Below, piece after piece: positions 16,704 through 25,335 of a stretch of DNA of 64,000 nucleotides. The stretch covers positions 124,001 to 188,000 of the forward strand of contig NZ_FNAD01000004.1 of NCBI RefSeq assembly GCF_900101745.1, written 5' to 3'. Positions within the stretch are counted from its first letter, which is position 1; the number at the start of each line of letters is the position of its first letter. The stretch comes from Glycomyces harbinensis (lineage in GTDB: Bacteria; Actinomycetota; Actinomycetes; Mycobacteriales; Micromonosporaceae). The notes under the pieces are model-generated. The model made no database searches. It saw nothing but the letters and a program-made list of their open reading frames with translations, and was not told where the DNA came from. Position numbers and translations under genes: made by a program.

Positions 16704-19091
16704 GTGCGGCCCGATGTCGGAGGCCTGCGGCATCATTGGGAAGTGCCGACCGACCATCCCGCCGCGCAGCTGTTGACTGCCCTCGACTCCGAGGACGGCG
16801 GCGTGCGCCATGTGCGCCGCCTGCCGGCGCGCCGGGCGGTGCGCACCGAATGGCCCGAATGGGTCCCGCCGGAGGTCCGCGACGCCTTGGGCGCCATCGG
16901 TATCACGCGGCCGTGGCCCCACCAGGCCGAGGCCGCGACGCACGCGTTCGAGGGCCGCGACGTCGTGATCGCGACCGGCACCGCCTCGGGCAAGAGCCTC
17001 GCGTACCTGCTGCCGCTGCTCACCGAGGCCGCCTCCGGCCCGGCCGACGGCTCGGGCGAGGGGCGCACGCTCTACCTCGCCCCGACGAAAGCCCTCGCGG
17101 CCGACCAGGCCCGCGCGGTGGCCGAATTCGAGGTCCCGGGCCTGATCCCGGCGATCGTCGACGGCGACACCCCGTTCGAGCACCGCCAGTGGGCCCAGCG
17201 CTTCGCGAACCTCGTCCTGTCCAACCCCGACCTGCTGCACCACTCGCTGCTCCCCCGCCACCGCATGTGGCGCTCGCTCCTCAAGAACCTCAAGTACGTC
17301 GTGGTCGACGAATGCCACGTCTACCGGGGCGTCTTCGGCGCCCATGTCGCCCTGACCCTGCGCCGGCTCCTGCGCCTCGCCGAGCACTACGGCGCGAACC
17401 CCGTCGTAATCGCCGCCAGCGCGACGGCCGCCGACCCCGCGGCGTCCCTGTCGGTCCTCACGGGGCGGCCCGCCGTGGCGGTCACCGAGGACCACTCGCC
17501 GCACCCGGGGGCGACGGTCGCCCTGTGGGAGCCGGTGACGCACGTGATCGACGGCGAGCCGCAGCAGGCGAGCACCCTGTCGGAGACCGCGCGGATGCTG
17601 GCGCAGCTGGTGCGCCGCGGCGTGCGGACGCTCGCGTTCGTGCCCTCGCGCCGGGGCGCGGAGATCGTGGCGGCCGAGGCGCGCTCCCGGCTGGGGGCCG
17701 ATCCGGCGGCCGGCCGAATCGCGGCCTACCGGGCGGGCTACCTGCGCGAGCACCGGCGCGACCTCGAGGCCGACCTGCGCGAGGGCAGGCTCCTCGGGGT
17801 GGCGACGACGAACGCGCTGGAGCTGGGCATCGACGTCACGGGGCTCGACGCGGTGCTGCTGTGCGGGTATCCGGGCCGCCTGGCCTCGTTCTGGCAGCAG
17901 ATCGGGCGGGCCGGGCGCGGGGACACCGAGGCCCTCGCCGTGATGCTCGCGAAGGACGATCCGCTCGACACGTTCCTGGTGCACCACCCGGAGGCGATCT
18001 TCGACCGCCCGGTGGAGGCGAGCGTGTGCGACCCGTCGAACCCGTACGTGCTGGCCGGGCACCTGTGCCTGGCCGCGGAGGAGCTGCCGCTGAAGGAGTC
18101 CGACCTGGCGTCGATCCCCGGCAGCCTCGCGGTGGCCGAGCAGCTGTGCGAGCAGAAGCTGCTGCGACGGCGCCCCGGCGGGCGGTACTACTGGGTCGGT
18201 TCGGAGCGCCCGGAGGTGACGCTGCGCGGTTCGGGCCCGATGGGCGTGGACATCGCGGAGGTGAACACGGGCAGGCTCATCGGCACGGTCGACGCGGCCG
18301 CGTCGCACCGGCTGGTGCACCGGGGCGCGCTGTACCTGCACCAGGGCGAGTCGTACGTGGTGGACGACCTGGACCTGGACGAGGGCCTGGCGCTGGTGCA
18401 CCGGGCGAAGCCGCCGTGGACGACCACCACGCAGGAGATCACGCACCTGGAGATCCTCGGCGAGCGCGAGCGCCTGGAGATGGGCGACGTGACGCTGAGC
18501 CTCGGGGAGGTGGAGGTCACGTCGTGCGTGATCTCCTACCAGCGCAGGCGGTTGCCGTCGGGCGAGGTGATCGACACGCAGTCGCTGGACCTGCCGCCGC
18601 AGACGCTGCGGACCGTCGCGGTGTGGTGGACGGTGGACCCGGAGTCCCTCGGCGGGCTCAAGGACCTGGCCGGTTCGCTGCACGCGGCCGAGCACGCGTC
18701 GATCGGCCTGCTGCCGCTGGTGGCGACGTGCGACCGGTGGGACATCGGGGGCCTGTCGACGGCCGCGCACATGGACACGGAGCTGCCGACGGTGTTCGTC
18801 TACGACGGGCACCCCGGCGGGGCGGGCTTCGCCGAGCAGGCGTTCCGCGAGTGGACGGACTGGCTGGGCGCCACGAGGAACGCGATCACCGGCTGCGAGT
18901 GCACCGCGGGCTGCCCCGGCTGCATCCAGAGCCCCAAGTGCGGCAACGGCAACGAGCCGCTGAGCAAGCGGGGCGCGATCACCCTGCTGGACAAGGTCCT
19001 GAAGGCGGGCGAGGGCCCGGTGACGGCGACGACGTTCGCGGCCGGGGCCGAGAAGGAGCCCGAAGACGACCTCTGGCCCGGCGACTTCTAG
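16704..19091 (+). CDS. MrfA/YprA-family DEAD/DEAH-box helicase with C-terminal cysteine cluster
   Basis: A 795-residue superfamily-2 helicase. Motif I is TGTASGKS, motif II VVVDECHVYRG, motif III ASATA, and motif VI QQIGRAGRG. The C-terminal domain has YDGHPGGAGFAEQAF and a four-cysteine site, CECTAGCPGCIQSPKC, typical of MrfA, a DNA-repair helicase for mitomycin-type damage in Bacillus. The GTG at 16704-16706 has GGAGGGGG seven bases upstream. It is transcribed away from bldG. Repair function is by family and not shown here. Confidence 0.92.
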   Translation: MRPDVGGLRHHWEVPTDHPAAQLLTALDSEDGGVRHVRRLPARRAVRTEWPEWVPPEVRDALGAIGITRPWPHQAEAATHAFEGRDVVIATGTASGKSLAYLLPLLTEAASGPADGSGEGRTLYLAPTKALAADQARAVAEFEVPGLIPAIVDGDTPFEHRQWAQRFANLVLSNPDLLHHSLLPRHRMWRSLLKNLKYVVVDECHVYRGVFGAHVALTLRRLLRLAEHYGANPVVIAASATAADPAASLSVLTGRPAVAVTEDHSPHPGATVALWEPVTHVIDGEPQQASTLSETARMLAQLVRRGVRTLAFVPSRRGAEIVAAEARSRLGADPAAGRIAAYRAGYLREHRRDLEADLREGRLLGVATTNALELGIDVTGLDAVLLCGYPGRLASFWQQIGRAGRGDTEALAVMLAKDDPLDTFLVHHPEAIFDRPVEASVCDPSNPYVLAGHLCLAAEELPLKESDLASIPGSLAVAEQLCEQKLLRRRPGGRYYWVGSERPEVTLRGSGPMGVDIAEVNTGRLIGTVDAAASHRLVHRGALYLHQGESYVVDDLDLDEGLALVHRAKPPWTTTTQEITHLEILGERERLEMGDVTLSLGEVEVTSCVISYQRRRLPSGEVIDTQSLDLPPQTLRTVAVWWTVDPESLGGLKDLAGSLHAAEHASIGLLPLVATCDRWDIGGLSTAAHMDTELPTVFVYDGHPGGAGFAEQAFREWTDWLGATRNAITGCECTAGCPGCIQSPKCGNGNEPLSKRGAITLLDKVLKAGEGPVTATTFAAGAEKEPEDDLWPGDF

Positions 19092-19105
19092 GGCCTGTCC
19101 TGCGA

Positions 19106-19696
19106 CTAGCCCGCGACGCGGTTGAGGCTGGCGCTGAGGTGGGGGCTCATCGGGTGGCCTTCGGCGGCCATCTCCTGCGCGTACATGAGGGCGCCTTCGA
19201 CGAGTCCGTAGAGGCGCTTGCCCGCGGTGACCTCTTTGGCCTGCGGGCTGCGCACGACGGCGTCGGTCGCGATCTCGATCCTGGTGCCGTCGACGTGCCC
19301 GTAGTAGAGGTCGAGCACCCCGGTGGGGTGGGCGAGGAGGACTTCGACGTCGGGCCGCTTGGGGTCGTCGCCGGGCACGACGCGCCACCACCCGGACTCC
19401 CGGGCGGCGGGCCGGACGGGCTTGCCGTCCGCGTCGATGATCCAGGACCGCGCCTCGTAGCGCAGGAACGGCCGCCCGTCGTGGGTGAAGCGCAGCTCCT
19501 GGGCGTAGAGGAAGTCCTCGGCGCCGGGGTAGCCGCCCTGCCCTCGCCCGCGCCAGCTCCCGACCAGCGGCAGCAGCGGCAGCAGGTCGTCATGGAGGTT
19601 GGGCCCCCGGCGCAGGTCGTCGGTCTCCTCGAACGGGTAGGGCTCGACCTTCTCGAAGGTCGAGGCGAACTCCGTCGGTACTTCGCGCTCGCTCAT
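19106..19696 (-). CDS. Nitrobindin-like heme-binding beta-barrel protein (DUF1794/THAP4 type)
   Basis: A 196-residue protein with the nitrobindin pattern. The N-terminal signature VGSWRGRGQGGYP is followed by barrel strands, including FLRYEARSWI, ESGWWRV and LLAHPTGVLDLYYG, and the C-terminal SPHLSASLNRV holds the candidate heme-ligand histidine. Family members bind ferric heme and isomerise or scavenge peroxynitrite and NO. The ATG at 19694-19696 has GAGGA four bases upstream and overlaps the stop of a tiny membrane-peptide ORF (ATGA), so the two are probably translated together. It converges on the helicase gene, with only 14 bases between the stop codons. Confidence 0.88.
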   Translation of the reverse strand: MSEREVPTEFASTFEKVEPYPFEETDDLRRGPNLHDDLLPLLPLVGSWRGRGQGGYPGAEDFLYAQELRFTHDGRPFLRYEARSWIIDADGKPVRPAARESGWWRVVPGDDPKRPDVEVLLAHPTGVLDLYYGHVDGTRIEIATDAVVRSPQAKEVTAGKRLYGLVEGALMYAQEMAAEGHPMSPHLSASLNRVAG

Positions 19697-19788
19697 TTGT
19701 TCCTCGCGGTTCGAATCGTCCAGTAGCCGAGCGCACCCGCCATGGCGCCTGCGGCGATGACGAGCACGGCTGTCAATGCCGTCTCCAC
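19693..19788 (-). CDS. Tiny single-pass membrane peptide upstream of nitrobindin
   Basis: A 31-codon ORF: a short N-terminus, one hydrophobic helix (TALTAVLVIAAGAMAGALGY), then WTIRTARNK, a positive-inside tail. GTG 19786-19788 is preceded at seven bases by TAAAGT, a leaderless-type -10 box; two other in-frame GTGs (19792-19797) would give up to 34 residues. Its TGA overlaps the nitrobindin ATG (ATGA), the same coupling used by known genes in this window, which is the main argument that it is real. It may anchor or localise its partner, but nothing in the sequence proves a function. Confidence 0.55.
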   Translation of the reverse strand: METALTAVLVIAAGAMAGALGYWTIRTARNK

Positions 19789-19795
19789 GGCCACC

Positions 19796-19801
19796 ACTTT
19801 A
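19796..19801 (-). promoter_or_regulatory. -10 element for the membrane peptide / nitrobindin unit
   Basis: TAAAGT, then seven bases, then GTG 19788. It faces the divergent HAD gene across about 50 bases. Confidence 0.4.
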
Positions 19802-19847
19802 CGTGCGGTCCTCGTTGATTTCCCAAAGCGATGGCAAGATGTTGAAC

Positions 19848-20633
19848 ATGACTACACCTGGACCCTTCGACAGCTGGCTCTCGGACATGGACGGCGTGCT
19901 CGTCCACGAGGGGGTGCCCGTTCCGGGCGCGAACAAGCTCATCGAGAAGCTGCAGTCGGCGGGGAAGCGGTTCCTCGTCCTGACCAACAACTCGATCTAC
20001 ACCCCGCGCGACCTGCATGTGCGACTGAAGAACTCGGGTCTGGCGGTGCCGGAGGAGTCGATCTACACCTCGGCGATGGCCACCGCGGACTTCCTGCACG
20101 CCCAGCGGCCCAAGGGCTCGGCGTACGTCATCGGGGAGTCGGGCCTGACGACGGCGCTGCACGAGATCGGCTACGTGCTCACCGACTACCGGCCCGACTA
20201 CGTGGTGCTGGGCGAGACGCGCCGGTACGACTTCGGTTCGCTGACCACGGCGGTGCGCCTCGTCAAGGCCGGGGCGCGGCTGATCTGCACGAACCCCGAC
20301 ACGACCGGTCCGAGCCCGGACGGCGTGCTGCTGGGCGTCGGCGCGGTTGCGGCGATGATCACGGCGGCCACCGGCTCCGACGCGTACTTCCCCGGCAAGC
20401 CGAACCCGCTGATGATGCGCAACGCCTTGCGGCGCATCGGAGCCCACTCCGAGTCGACGGTGATGATCGGCGACCGCATGGACACCGACGTGCTGTCGGG
20501 CCTCGAGGCCGGGCTCGAGACGGTCTTGGTTCTGTCGGGGGTCACTGACACACTGGAGGAAGTCGAGCGCTACCCGTTCCGGCCGAACCACGTCAAGGAC
20601 TCGGTGGCGGACCTCATCGACTGGATCGAATAG
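19848..20633 (+). CDS. HAD superfamily IIA phosphatase (NagD-like)
   Basis: A 261-residue sugar- or nucleotide-phosphate phosphatase. All four HAD motifs are visible: LSDMDGVL (nucleophile Asp), LTNNS, GKPNPLMM (Lys) and MIGDRMDTD. The C2-type cap between motifs II and III marks subfamily IIA. ATG 19848 is used; a CAAGAT hexamer seven bases upstream could be a degenerate -10 box of a leaderless transcript, and no good Shine-Dalgarno site is present. An in-frame ATG three codons earlier is possible. The DUF3263 gene follows eight bases after the stop codon. Confidence 0.92.
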   Translation: MTTPGPFDSWLSDMDGVLVHEGVPVPGANKLIEKLQSAGKRFLVLTNNSIYTPRDLHVRLKNSGLAVPEESIYTSAMATADFLHAQRPKGSAYVIGESGLTTALHEIGYVLTDYRPDYVVLGETRRYDFGSLTTAVRLVKAGARLICTNPDTTGPSPDGVLLGVGAVAAMITAATGSDAYFPGKPNPLMMRNALRRIGAHSESTVMIGDRMDTDVLSGLEAGLETVLVLSGVTDTLEEVERYPFRPNHVKDSVADLIDWIE

Positions 20634-20641
20634 GAGTACCC

Positions 20642-21034
20642 ATGCCTCCCGGCCACCGCCCCGCCCAGTCAGTTCCGCGTGCGCGCCAGGAGGACGAGCC
20701 CTCGCCCGTGCCGCGCCCCGCACGCGGCCCCCAGAACGAGGCCCCCCGTCCGTCCCGGGAGGCGCCCAAGCAAGCGCGCCAAGGCCAGTCGCACCGGCGC
20801 GAGCCGGAGTCGAAGCTCAGCGCGATGGAGTCGCGCATCCTGTCGTTCGAGGCGCGCTGGTGGCGCGCCTCGGGCGCGAAGACGCAGGCGATCAGCGACG
20901 AGCTGGAGCTCACGCCGGAGCGGTACTACCAGCAGCTGGCGCGGCTCATCGAGCACCCGGCGGCCGCTTCGGAGCAGCCGGCGGTGGTCCGCCGGCTCAG
21001 GGCGGCCCGCGACGAGCGCCGCGCGGCCCGGTAA
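20642..21034 (+). CDS. DUF3263 domain protein
   Basis: A 130-residue protein with a disordered, Pro/Arg-rich first half and a C-terminal helical domain (about residues 60-125): RILSFEARWWRASGAKTQAI, then ELTPERYYQQL and a basic end. This matches the actinobacterial DUF3263 family, small proteins proposed to bind DNA because of their helix-turn-helix-like pattern and charge. GGAG five bases before the ATG overlaps the end of the HAD gene, so both are likely in one transcript. Function unknown. Confidence 0.85.
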   Translation: MPPGHRPAQSVPRARQEDEPSPVPRPARGPQNEAPRPSREAPKQARQGQSHRREPESKLSAMESRILSFEARWWRASGAKTQAISDELELTPERYYQQLARLIEHPAAASEQPAVVRRLRAARDERRAAR

Positions 21035-21049
21035 GCGGCGCACCGGGAG

Positions 21050-22282
21050 TCAGGCCCGGCGGCGCTCGGTGAGCGCGTACCAGCCGGCGCCGGCGGCGAG
21101 CACCGCCAGGCCCCCGAGCACTGAGGACACGGGCAGGCTCGCGGCCACGAGCACGCAGCCGGCGAGCCCGATCCACGGCAGCGGCGCGCGCCGGTCCAGC
21201 GTCGCGGCCGAGGCGTTCGCGACCGCGTAGTAGAGCAGCACCAGGAAGCTCGAGAACCCGATCGCACCGGCGAGATCCATGGTGGATATCAGCACGAGGA
21301 CGATCGCGCTCGCGGCGAGCTCGGCGGCCCACGGCACCCCGAAGCGCTCGGAGACGGCCGCCAGGAGGCCCGGGAGGCGGCCGTCGCGGGCCATCGCCAG
21401 CGCCGTGCGCCCGATCCCGGCCAGGAGGCTCAACAGGACCCCGGCCACGGCGATCCCGGCGCCGATCACCACGAGCGGCTTGATCGCGGGCGCCCCGGCC
21501 CCGGCGAGGTCGGACAGGGGCGCGGTCGACTCCGCGAGCGTCCCGGCGCCGAGCACGCTGAGGAGGGTCACCGCGACGAGGGCGTACACGCCGACGGTGA
21601 CGGCGAGGCTGACGGCGACCGCCCTCGGGATGGTCCGCTCGGGGTTCTCGACCTCCTCGCCGAGGGTGGCGACGCGGGCGTACCCGGCGAAGGCGAAGAA
21701 GATGAACCCGGCCGCCGTCAGCGTCCCCCAGAAGTGGGTGTCGCCCAGGGGCCTGGCGGCGACGGGTCCGGTCATGCCGGCGATGACGACGGCGCCGATC
21801 ACCGCGAGGGTGATCCCCGAGAACACCGCGGAGGCGAGCGCGGTCTTCTTGACGCCCAGGAGGTTGATGGCGCAGAAGGCCACGACCGCGGCGGCGGCGA
21901 GCGCCCGCGGGTGGTCGGGCATGAGGTAGGCGCCGAGGGTCAGGGCCATCGCGGCGCCGGAGGCGGTCTTGCCGACGAGGAAGGCCCATCCGGCGGCGAA
22001 CCCCGCGGCCGGGTGGAGCTGCCGCGTCCCCCAGATGTAGGCGCCGCCGGACTGCGGGTGGAGGGCGGCGAGGCGGGCCGAGGAGCGGGCGTTGCAGTAG
22101 GCGAGGAACCCGGCGATCGCGAGGGCGGCGAGGAGGCCGGGGCCGGAGCCGGCGGCCTGCGCGGCCGGGCCCCAGACGACGAAGACGCCCGCTCCGAGCA
22201 TGGAGGCGAGGCCGATCGCGATCGCGGACGGCAGGCCGAGTCGCCGGGGGAGGGCCGGCCGGTCCCGCGCAGGAGTGGGCAT
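21050..22282 (-). CDS. APC-family amino-acid permease
   Basis: A 410-residue transporter with about twelve membrane helices. The first helix has AIAIGLASMLGAGVFVVWGP, the family's substrate-binding glycine-rich break; GEEVENPERTIPRAV and the FAFAGYARVATLGEE region are also typical. It is expected to import or exchange amino acids, and the substrate is not evident. ATG 22282 lies six bases after TATCTT, so it may be leaderless, with the PAP2 gene 36 bases upstream on the same strand. Confidence 0.9.
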   Translation of the reverse strand: MPTPARDRPALPRRLGLPSAIAIGLASMLGAGVFVVWGPAAQAAGSGPGLLAALAIAGFLAYCNARSSARLAALHPQSGGAYIWGTRQLHPAAGFAAGWAFLVGKTASGAAMALTLGAYLMPDHPRALAAAAVVAFCAINLLGVKKTALASAVFSGITLAVIGAVVIAGMTGPVAARPLGDTHFWGTLTAAGFIFFAFAGYARVATLGEEVENPERTIPRAVAVSLAVTVGVYALVAVTLLSVLGAGTLAESTAPLSDLAGAGAPAIKPLVVIGAGIAVAGVLLSLLAGIGRTALAMARDGRLPGLLAAVSERFGVPWAAELAASAIVLVLISTMDLAGAIGFSSFLVLLYYAVANASAATLDRRAPLPWIGLAGCVLVAASLPVSSVLGGLAVLAAGAGWYALTERRRA

Positions 22283-22288
22283 GGCTTG

Positions 22289-22294
22289 AAGATA
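22289..22294 (-). promoter_or_regulatory. -10 element of a leaderless promoter (permease gene)
   Basis: TATCTT, six bases, ATG 22282. It lies inside the 36-base gap after the PAP2 gene. Confidence 0.45.
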
Positions 22295-22318
22295 CCGCGT
22301 GGACGTTACGGAACCCCG

Positions 22319-23065
22319 CTAGCGATAACGCCTCTCGGGCTCCAGCAGCAGCGGCAGCTCTATTGCGTCCCACGGGATGCGCTGGACGATGCGGAGGATG
22401 ACCACGCCGATCAGGAGGCCTCCGGGGGTGTCGCTGAACCAGTGGAAGGCGACGTAGGTCGTGGAGAACATGACGATCACCGGCGGGGCGAACCGCATCA
22501 GTCCCCGCTGCCAGGGCCGCATGCGGGCGCCGACGAGGAAGATGATGAACCCGTACCAGACGATCGTGTTGAGCACGTGGCCCGACGGGTAGGCGCCGGA
22601 CGGCTCCAGCGACGTGAACAGGACCGCTTGGGCCGCTTCGGCATAGGCCCCGGAAGCGGGCCGGGGCCAGTGCGGGTACACGCGCGGGAGGACGTCCTTG
22701 AGCACGAGCACGGCGCCGGCCATCCCGTAGGCCGCGAGGAACGCCAGCAGCGGGCGGACGCTGCGGGCGCGCAGGGCGAGGAACGCGGCGAGCGCGAGCG
22801 CGATCCCGCCGAGCAGGCCCCCCTGGCCGAGCCGGTTGGTCTGCACGGCGATGAAGTAGGCCCATGCGGGCCGGTTGGCGTCGGAGAGGTCGCGGATCCA
22901 GATGTCGAGGTCGATCAGGGGGCTGGGCCACGACAGCGGGATCGTCAGCAGTGCGAACGCCGCGACCATGGCGGTCTCGGGCCACCACGACTTCGGTCGC
23001 TTGAGGACGAAGGGCCGCCAGGCCTGCGCGGGGGCCCCGGTGCGGCGCTGGTCTGCGGCGATCAC
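22319..23065 (-). CDS. PAP2-family membrane phosphatase
   Basis: A 248-residue integral membrane protein with five or six helices. The three phosphatase motifs are present: KDVLPRVYP (a KxxxxxxRP variant), PSGH, and STTYVAFHWFSDTPGG with the catalytic His and the supporting Asp. Members dephosphorylate lipid phosphates, including undecaprenyl pyrophosphate recycled by wall-polymer synthesis. Whether this one does so is inference. GTG 23063-23065 follows TAGGCT by seven bases with no ribosome site, suggesting a leaderless start. Confidence 0.88.
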   Translation of the reverse strand: MIAADQRRTGAPAQAWRPFVLKRPKSWWPETAMVAAFALLTIPLSWPSPLIDLDIWIRDLSDANRPAWAYFIAVQTNRLGQGGLLGGIALALAAFLALRARSVRPLLAFLAAYGMAGAVLVLKDVLPRVYPHWPRPASGAYAEAAQAVLFTSLEPSGAYPSGHVLNTIVWYGFIIFLVGARMRPWQRGLMRFAPPVIVMFSTTYVAFHWFSDTPGGLLIGVVILRIVQRIPWDAIELPLLLEPERRYR

Positions 23066-23072
23066 GGGCGTA

Positions 23073-23078
23073 AGCCTA
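23073..23078 (-). promoter_or_regulatory. -10 element of a leaderless promoter (PAP2 gene)
   Basis: TAGGCT, seven bases, GTG 23065. Confidence 0.42.
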
Positions 23079-23139
23079 GCGACTGGAGCGGGCCGGTCGA
23101 ATCCGATACCGCATGACCGGGCCTTCGGTTCACGCGGAG

Positions 23140-23175
23140 CGGCCCGGGGCGTCCGCGATCGGACGCCCCGGGCCG
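23140..23175 (-). terminator. mdh terminator hairpin
   Basis: A perfect 16-bp stem with the loop CGAT, 14 bases after the mdh stop codon. Confidence 0.85.
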
Positions 23176-23189
23176 GTTTCGCGCTCTGT

Positions 23190-24140
23190 CTACAGGTCGG
23201 CGACGTCGCCCTGCTTGGCGCGGACGGCTTCGGCGGCCTCCTTGAGGTTCGCCAGTTCGTCGTCGCTGAGGGGGGTCTCGACGACGGCCTTGACGCCCTC
23301 GGCGCCGATCTGCGCGTTGACGCCCAGGTAGACGCCGGAGATGCCGTACTCGCCGTCGACCCACGCGCACACGGGCATGACAGCGCCGGAGTCCTCGGCG
23401 ACGGCCTTGGCCATGCGGGCGGCGGCGGCCGAGGGGGCGTAGTAGGCCGAGCCGGTCTTGAGCAGCGCGACGATCTCGGCGCCGCCGTTGCGGGTCTTGG
23501 TGACGAGCTCCTCGATCTTGTCGGCGGGGAGCAGCTCGGCGAGCGGCTTGCCGTCGACCGAGGACTGGCTCGGGACCGGGACCATGGTGTCGCCGTGGGA
23601 GCCGAGGGTCAGGGTGGTCACGGACTTGACGGGGACGTGGAGCTCTTCGGCGACGAAGTTCGTGAAGCGGGCGGTGTCGAGCATCCCGGCCTGGCCGAGG
23701 ACCCGGTTCTTGGGGAACCCGGAGGCGAGCTGCGCGAGGGCGGTCATCTCGTCGAGGGGGTTGGAGACGACGATGATGACGGCGTTCGGGGAGTGCTTGG
23801 CGAGGTTCTCGGTCACGCCGCGGACGATCCCGGCGTTGACCTCGAGGAGGTCCATGCGGCTCATGCCGGGCTTGCGGGGCAGGCCGGCGGTGATGACGAT
23901 GACGTCGGACCCGGCGGTCTTGTCGTAGCCGTTGCCGTCGTTGTCGGTGGTCGCGCCGACGACCTTCGTCTCGAAGCCCTCGATGGTGCGGGACTGGTTC
24001 ATGTCGAGGGCGATGCCCTCAGGCTTGCCCTCCACGATGTCGGTGAGGACGACCTCGTCGAAGACGTCGTACTCGGCCAGGCGCTGGGCGGTGGTGGAGC
24101 CGTAGAAACCGGCGCCGACTACCGTGACCTTCTTACCCAT
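23190..24140 (-). CDS. mdh: Malate dehydrogenase (LDH-like type)
   Basis: A 316-residue NAD-dependent enzyme interconverting malate and oxaloacetate in the TCA cycle. The Rossmann start is KVTVVGAGFYGSTTAQRL; LPRKPGMSRMDLL holds the substrate-selective arginine expected for malate rather than lactate; VVSNPLDEM, MLDTARFTNF and the catalytic GSHGDTMVP follow. The ATG at 24138-24140 has GAGGAG six bases upstream, so an eleven-residue longer reading is rejected. It is transcribed alone between a divergent transporter gene and its own hairpin. Confidence 0.95.
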   Translation of the reverse strand: MGKKVTVVGAGFYGSTTAQRLAEYDVFDEVVLTDIVEGKPEGIALDMNQSRTIEGFETKVVGATTDNDGNGYDKTAGSDVIVITAGLPRKPGMSRMDLLEVNAGIVRGVTENLAKHSPNAVIIVVSNPLDEMTALAQLASGFPKNRVLGQAGMLDTARFTNFVAEELHVPVKSVTTLTLGSHGDTMVPVPSQSSVDGKPLAELLPADKIEELVTKTRNGGAEIVALLKTGSAYYAPSAAAARMAKAVAEDSGAVMPVCAWVDGEYGISGVYLGVNAQIGAEGVKAVVETPLSDDELANLKEAAEAVRAKQGDVADL

Positions 24141-24356
24141 CGAATGCTCCTCTGCATCAGGACTGCCTGTCACCAGGACTGTTCGTCCACGCTATGACCC
24201 CGGTCTCGGGGAGCGCATCCGGCCCCTGCCCGGGTGGCGGGCACCTCTACGGGCTCGCGGGCGGCCCGGGCGTCCCGCTGGACGGGACTCGCGTCGACGA
24301 TTCCCAGCGGTCAAGTGGACTATTCTGAGGCCGACCAGAATCCGAGGGAGCCGCGC

Positions 24357-25298
24357 GTGCTGATCGCGACCACCGTCATCTCCGCCGTCGTGGCGGGCTT
24401 CGTCGCCCAGCTCGTCGACGGCAGCCTCGGCATGGGCTTCGGCACCATCACCATGACCTTCCTCTTGGGCCTGGGCATCGCCCCGGCCGCCGCCTCGGCA
24501 TCGGTCAACGTCGCGACGATCGCCACCAGCGCGGTCAGCGCCGCCTCCCACCACCGGCTGCGGAACGTCCACTGGCCCACCACGCTGCGGCTCGGCGTCC
24601 CCGGCGCGGTCGGCGGCTTCGCGGGCGCGTGGGCGCTCGCCTCCCTCACCCGGCTCGACGCGGCCACGCCGGTCACCAGCGCGGTCCTCATCGCCCTGGG
24701 CGCGGTCATCGTGTGGCGCTTCGCCTACGGCAAGGGGACCGGGACGGGCCCGATCCGGACCGGTTTCGCGGTGCCGACGGGCCTGGTCGGCGGATTCCTC
24801 GCGGCCGTCGGCGGGGGCGGCTGGGGTCCGGTGACGATGCCGATCACGCTCTCGACGTCGCGGCTGGAGCCGCACCGGGTCGTCGGGTCGGTCTCGACGG
24901 CGCAGCTGTTCGCCTCGGCGGCGGCCGTGCTCGGGTTCTGGCTCGCGGTGCCGCACACGCTCACGGTGGTGTGGCCCCTGGTGGTCGGCATGGCGCTCGG
25001 CGGCATGGCGGCGGCCCCGCTCGCGGCGTGGCTGACGCGCCGGATCCCGACCGCGAAGCTCGGCTCGACCATCGGGATGCTCGTGGTCGCCCTGAACCTG
25101 CGCACGCTGCTGGGGAACTTCAGCGTGCCCTGGCCCGTGGTGGTGCTCCTGTACCTCGCGCTCGCCGCCGGCTGGGCGGTGGCGCTGGTGGGCCCGGTCC
25201 GCGCGAAGGCGGCCGAGGCGCGGGCCGAGCAGGACCCGGGCGTCGCGGCGCCCGACGAGCGCCCGGAGGGCGAGCCGGCGCCGGCCCCGACGAAATAG
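24357..25298 (+). CDS. TSUP (TauE/SafE) family membrane transporter
   Basis: A 313-residue protein with about eight helices in two related halves. The first half contains AQLVDGSLGMGFGTITMTFL, a typical TSUP glycine-rich loop, and the second GGFLAAVGGGGWGPVTMP. Members export or import small organosulfur or carboxylate anions, and the substrate is not determined. GTG 24357-24359 is chosen for the GAGGGAG six bases upstream, which removes 41 implausible N-terminal codons. A TATTCT hexamer at 24321-24326 could be the -10 box. The C-terminus is a charged Pro/Ala-rich tail. Confidence 0.88.
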   Translation: MLIATTVISAVVAGFVAQLVDGSLGMGFGTITMTFLLGLGIAPAAASASVNVATIATSAVSAASHHRLRNVHWPTTLRLGVPGAVGGFAGAWALASLTRLDAATPVTSAVLIALGAVIVWRFAYGKGTGTGPIRTGFAVPTGLVGGFLAAVGGGGWGPVTMPITLSTSRLEPHRVVGSVSTAQLFASAAAVLGFWLAVPHTLTVVWPLVVGMALGGMAAAPLAAWLTRRIPTAKLGSTIGMLVVALNLRTLLGNFSVPWPVVVLLYLALAAGWAVALVGPVRAKAAEARAEQDPGVAAPDERPEGEPAPAPTK

Positions 25299-25299
25299 C

Positions 25300-25323
25300 G
25301 GCCCGGACCGTTCGGTCCGGGCC
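25300..25323. terminator. Bidirectional terminator
   Basis: A 10-bp perfect stem with the loop GTTC, between the convergent TSUP and acyl-CoA dehydrogenase genes. Confidence 0.75.
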
Positions 25324-25335
25324 CGCTCGAAAGCC

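Noticed and set aside
16179-19391. A 1070-codon minus-strand frame ending in the STAS domain
   Set aside because: Only the last 119 codons, after a strong ribosome site and GTG at 16538, form a protein. The rest is antisense to the helicase.
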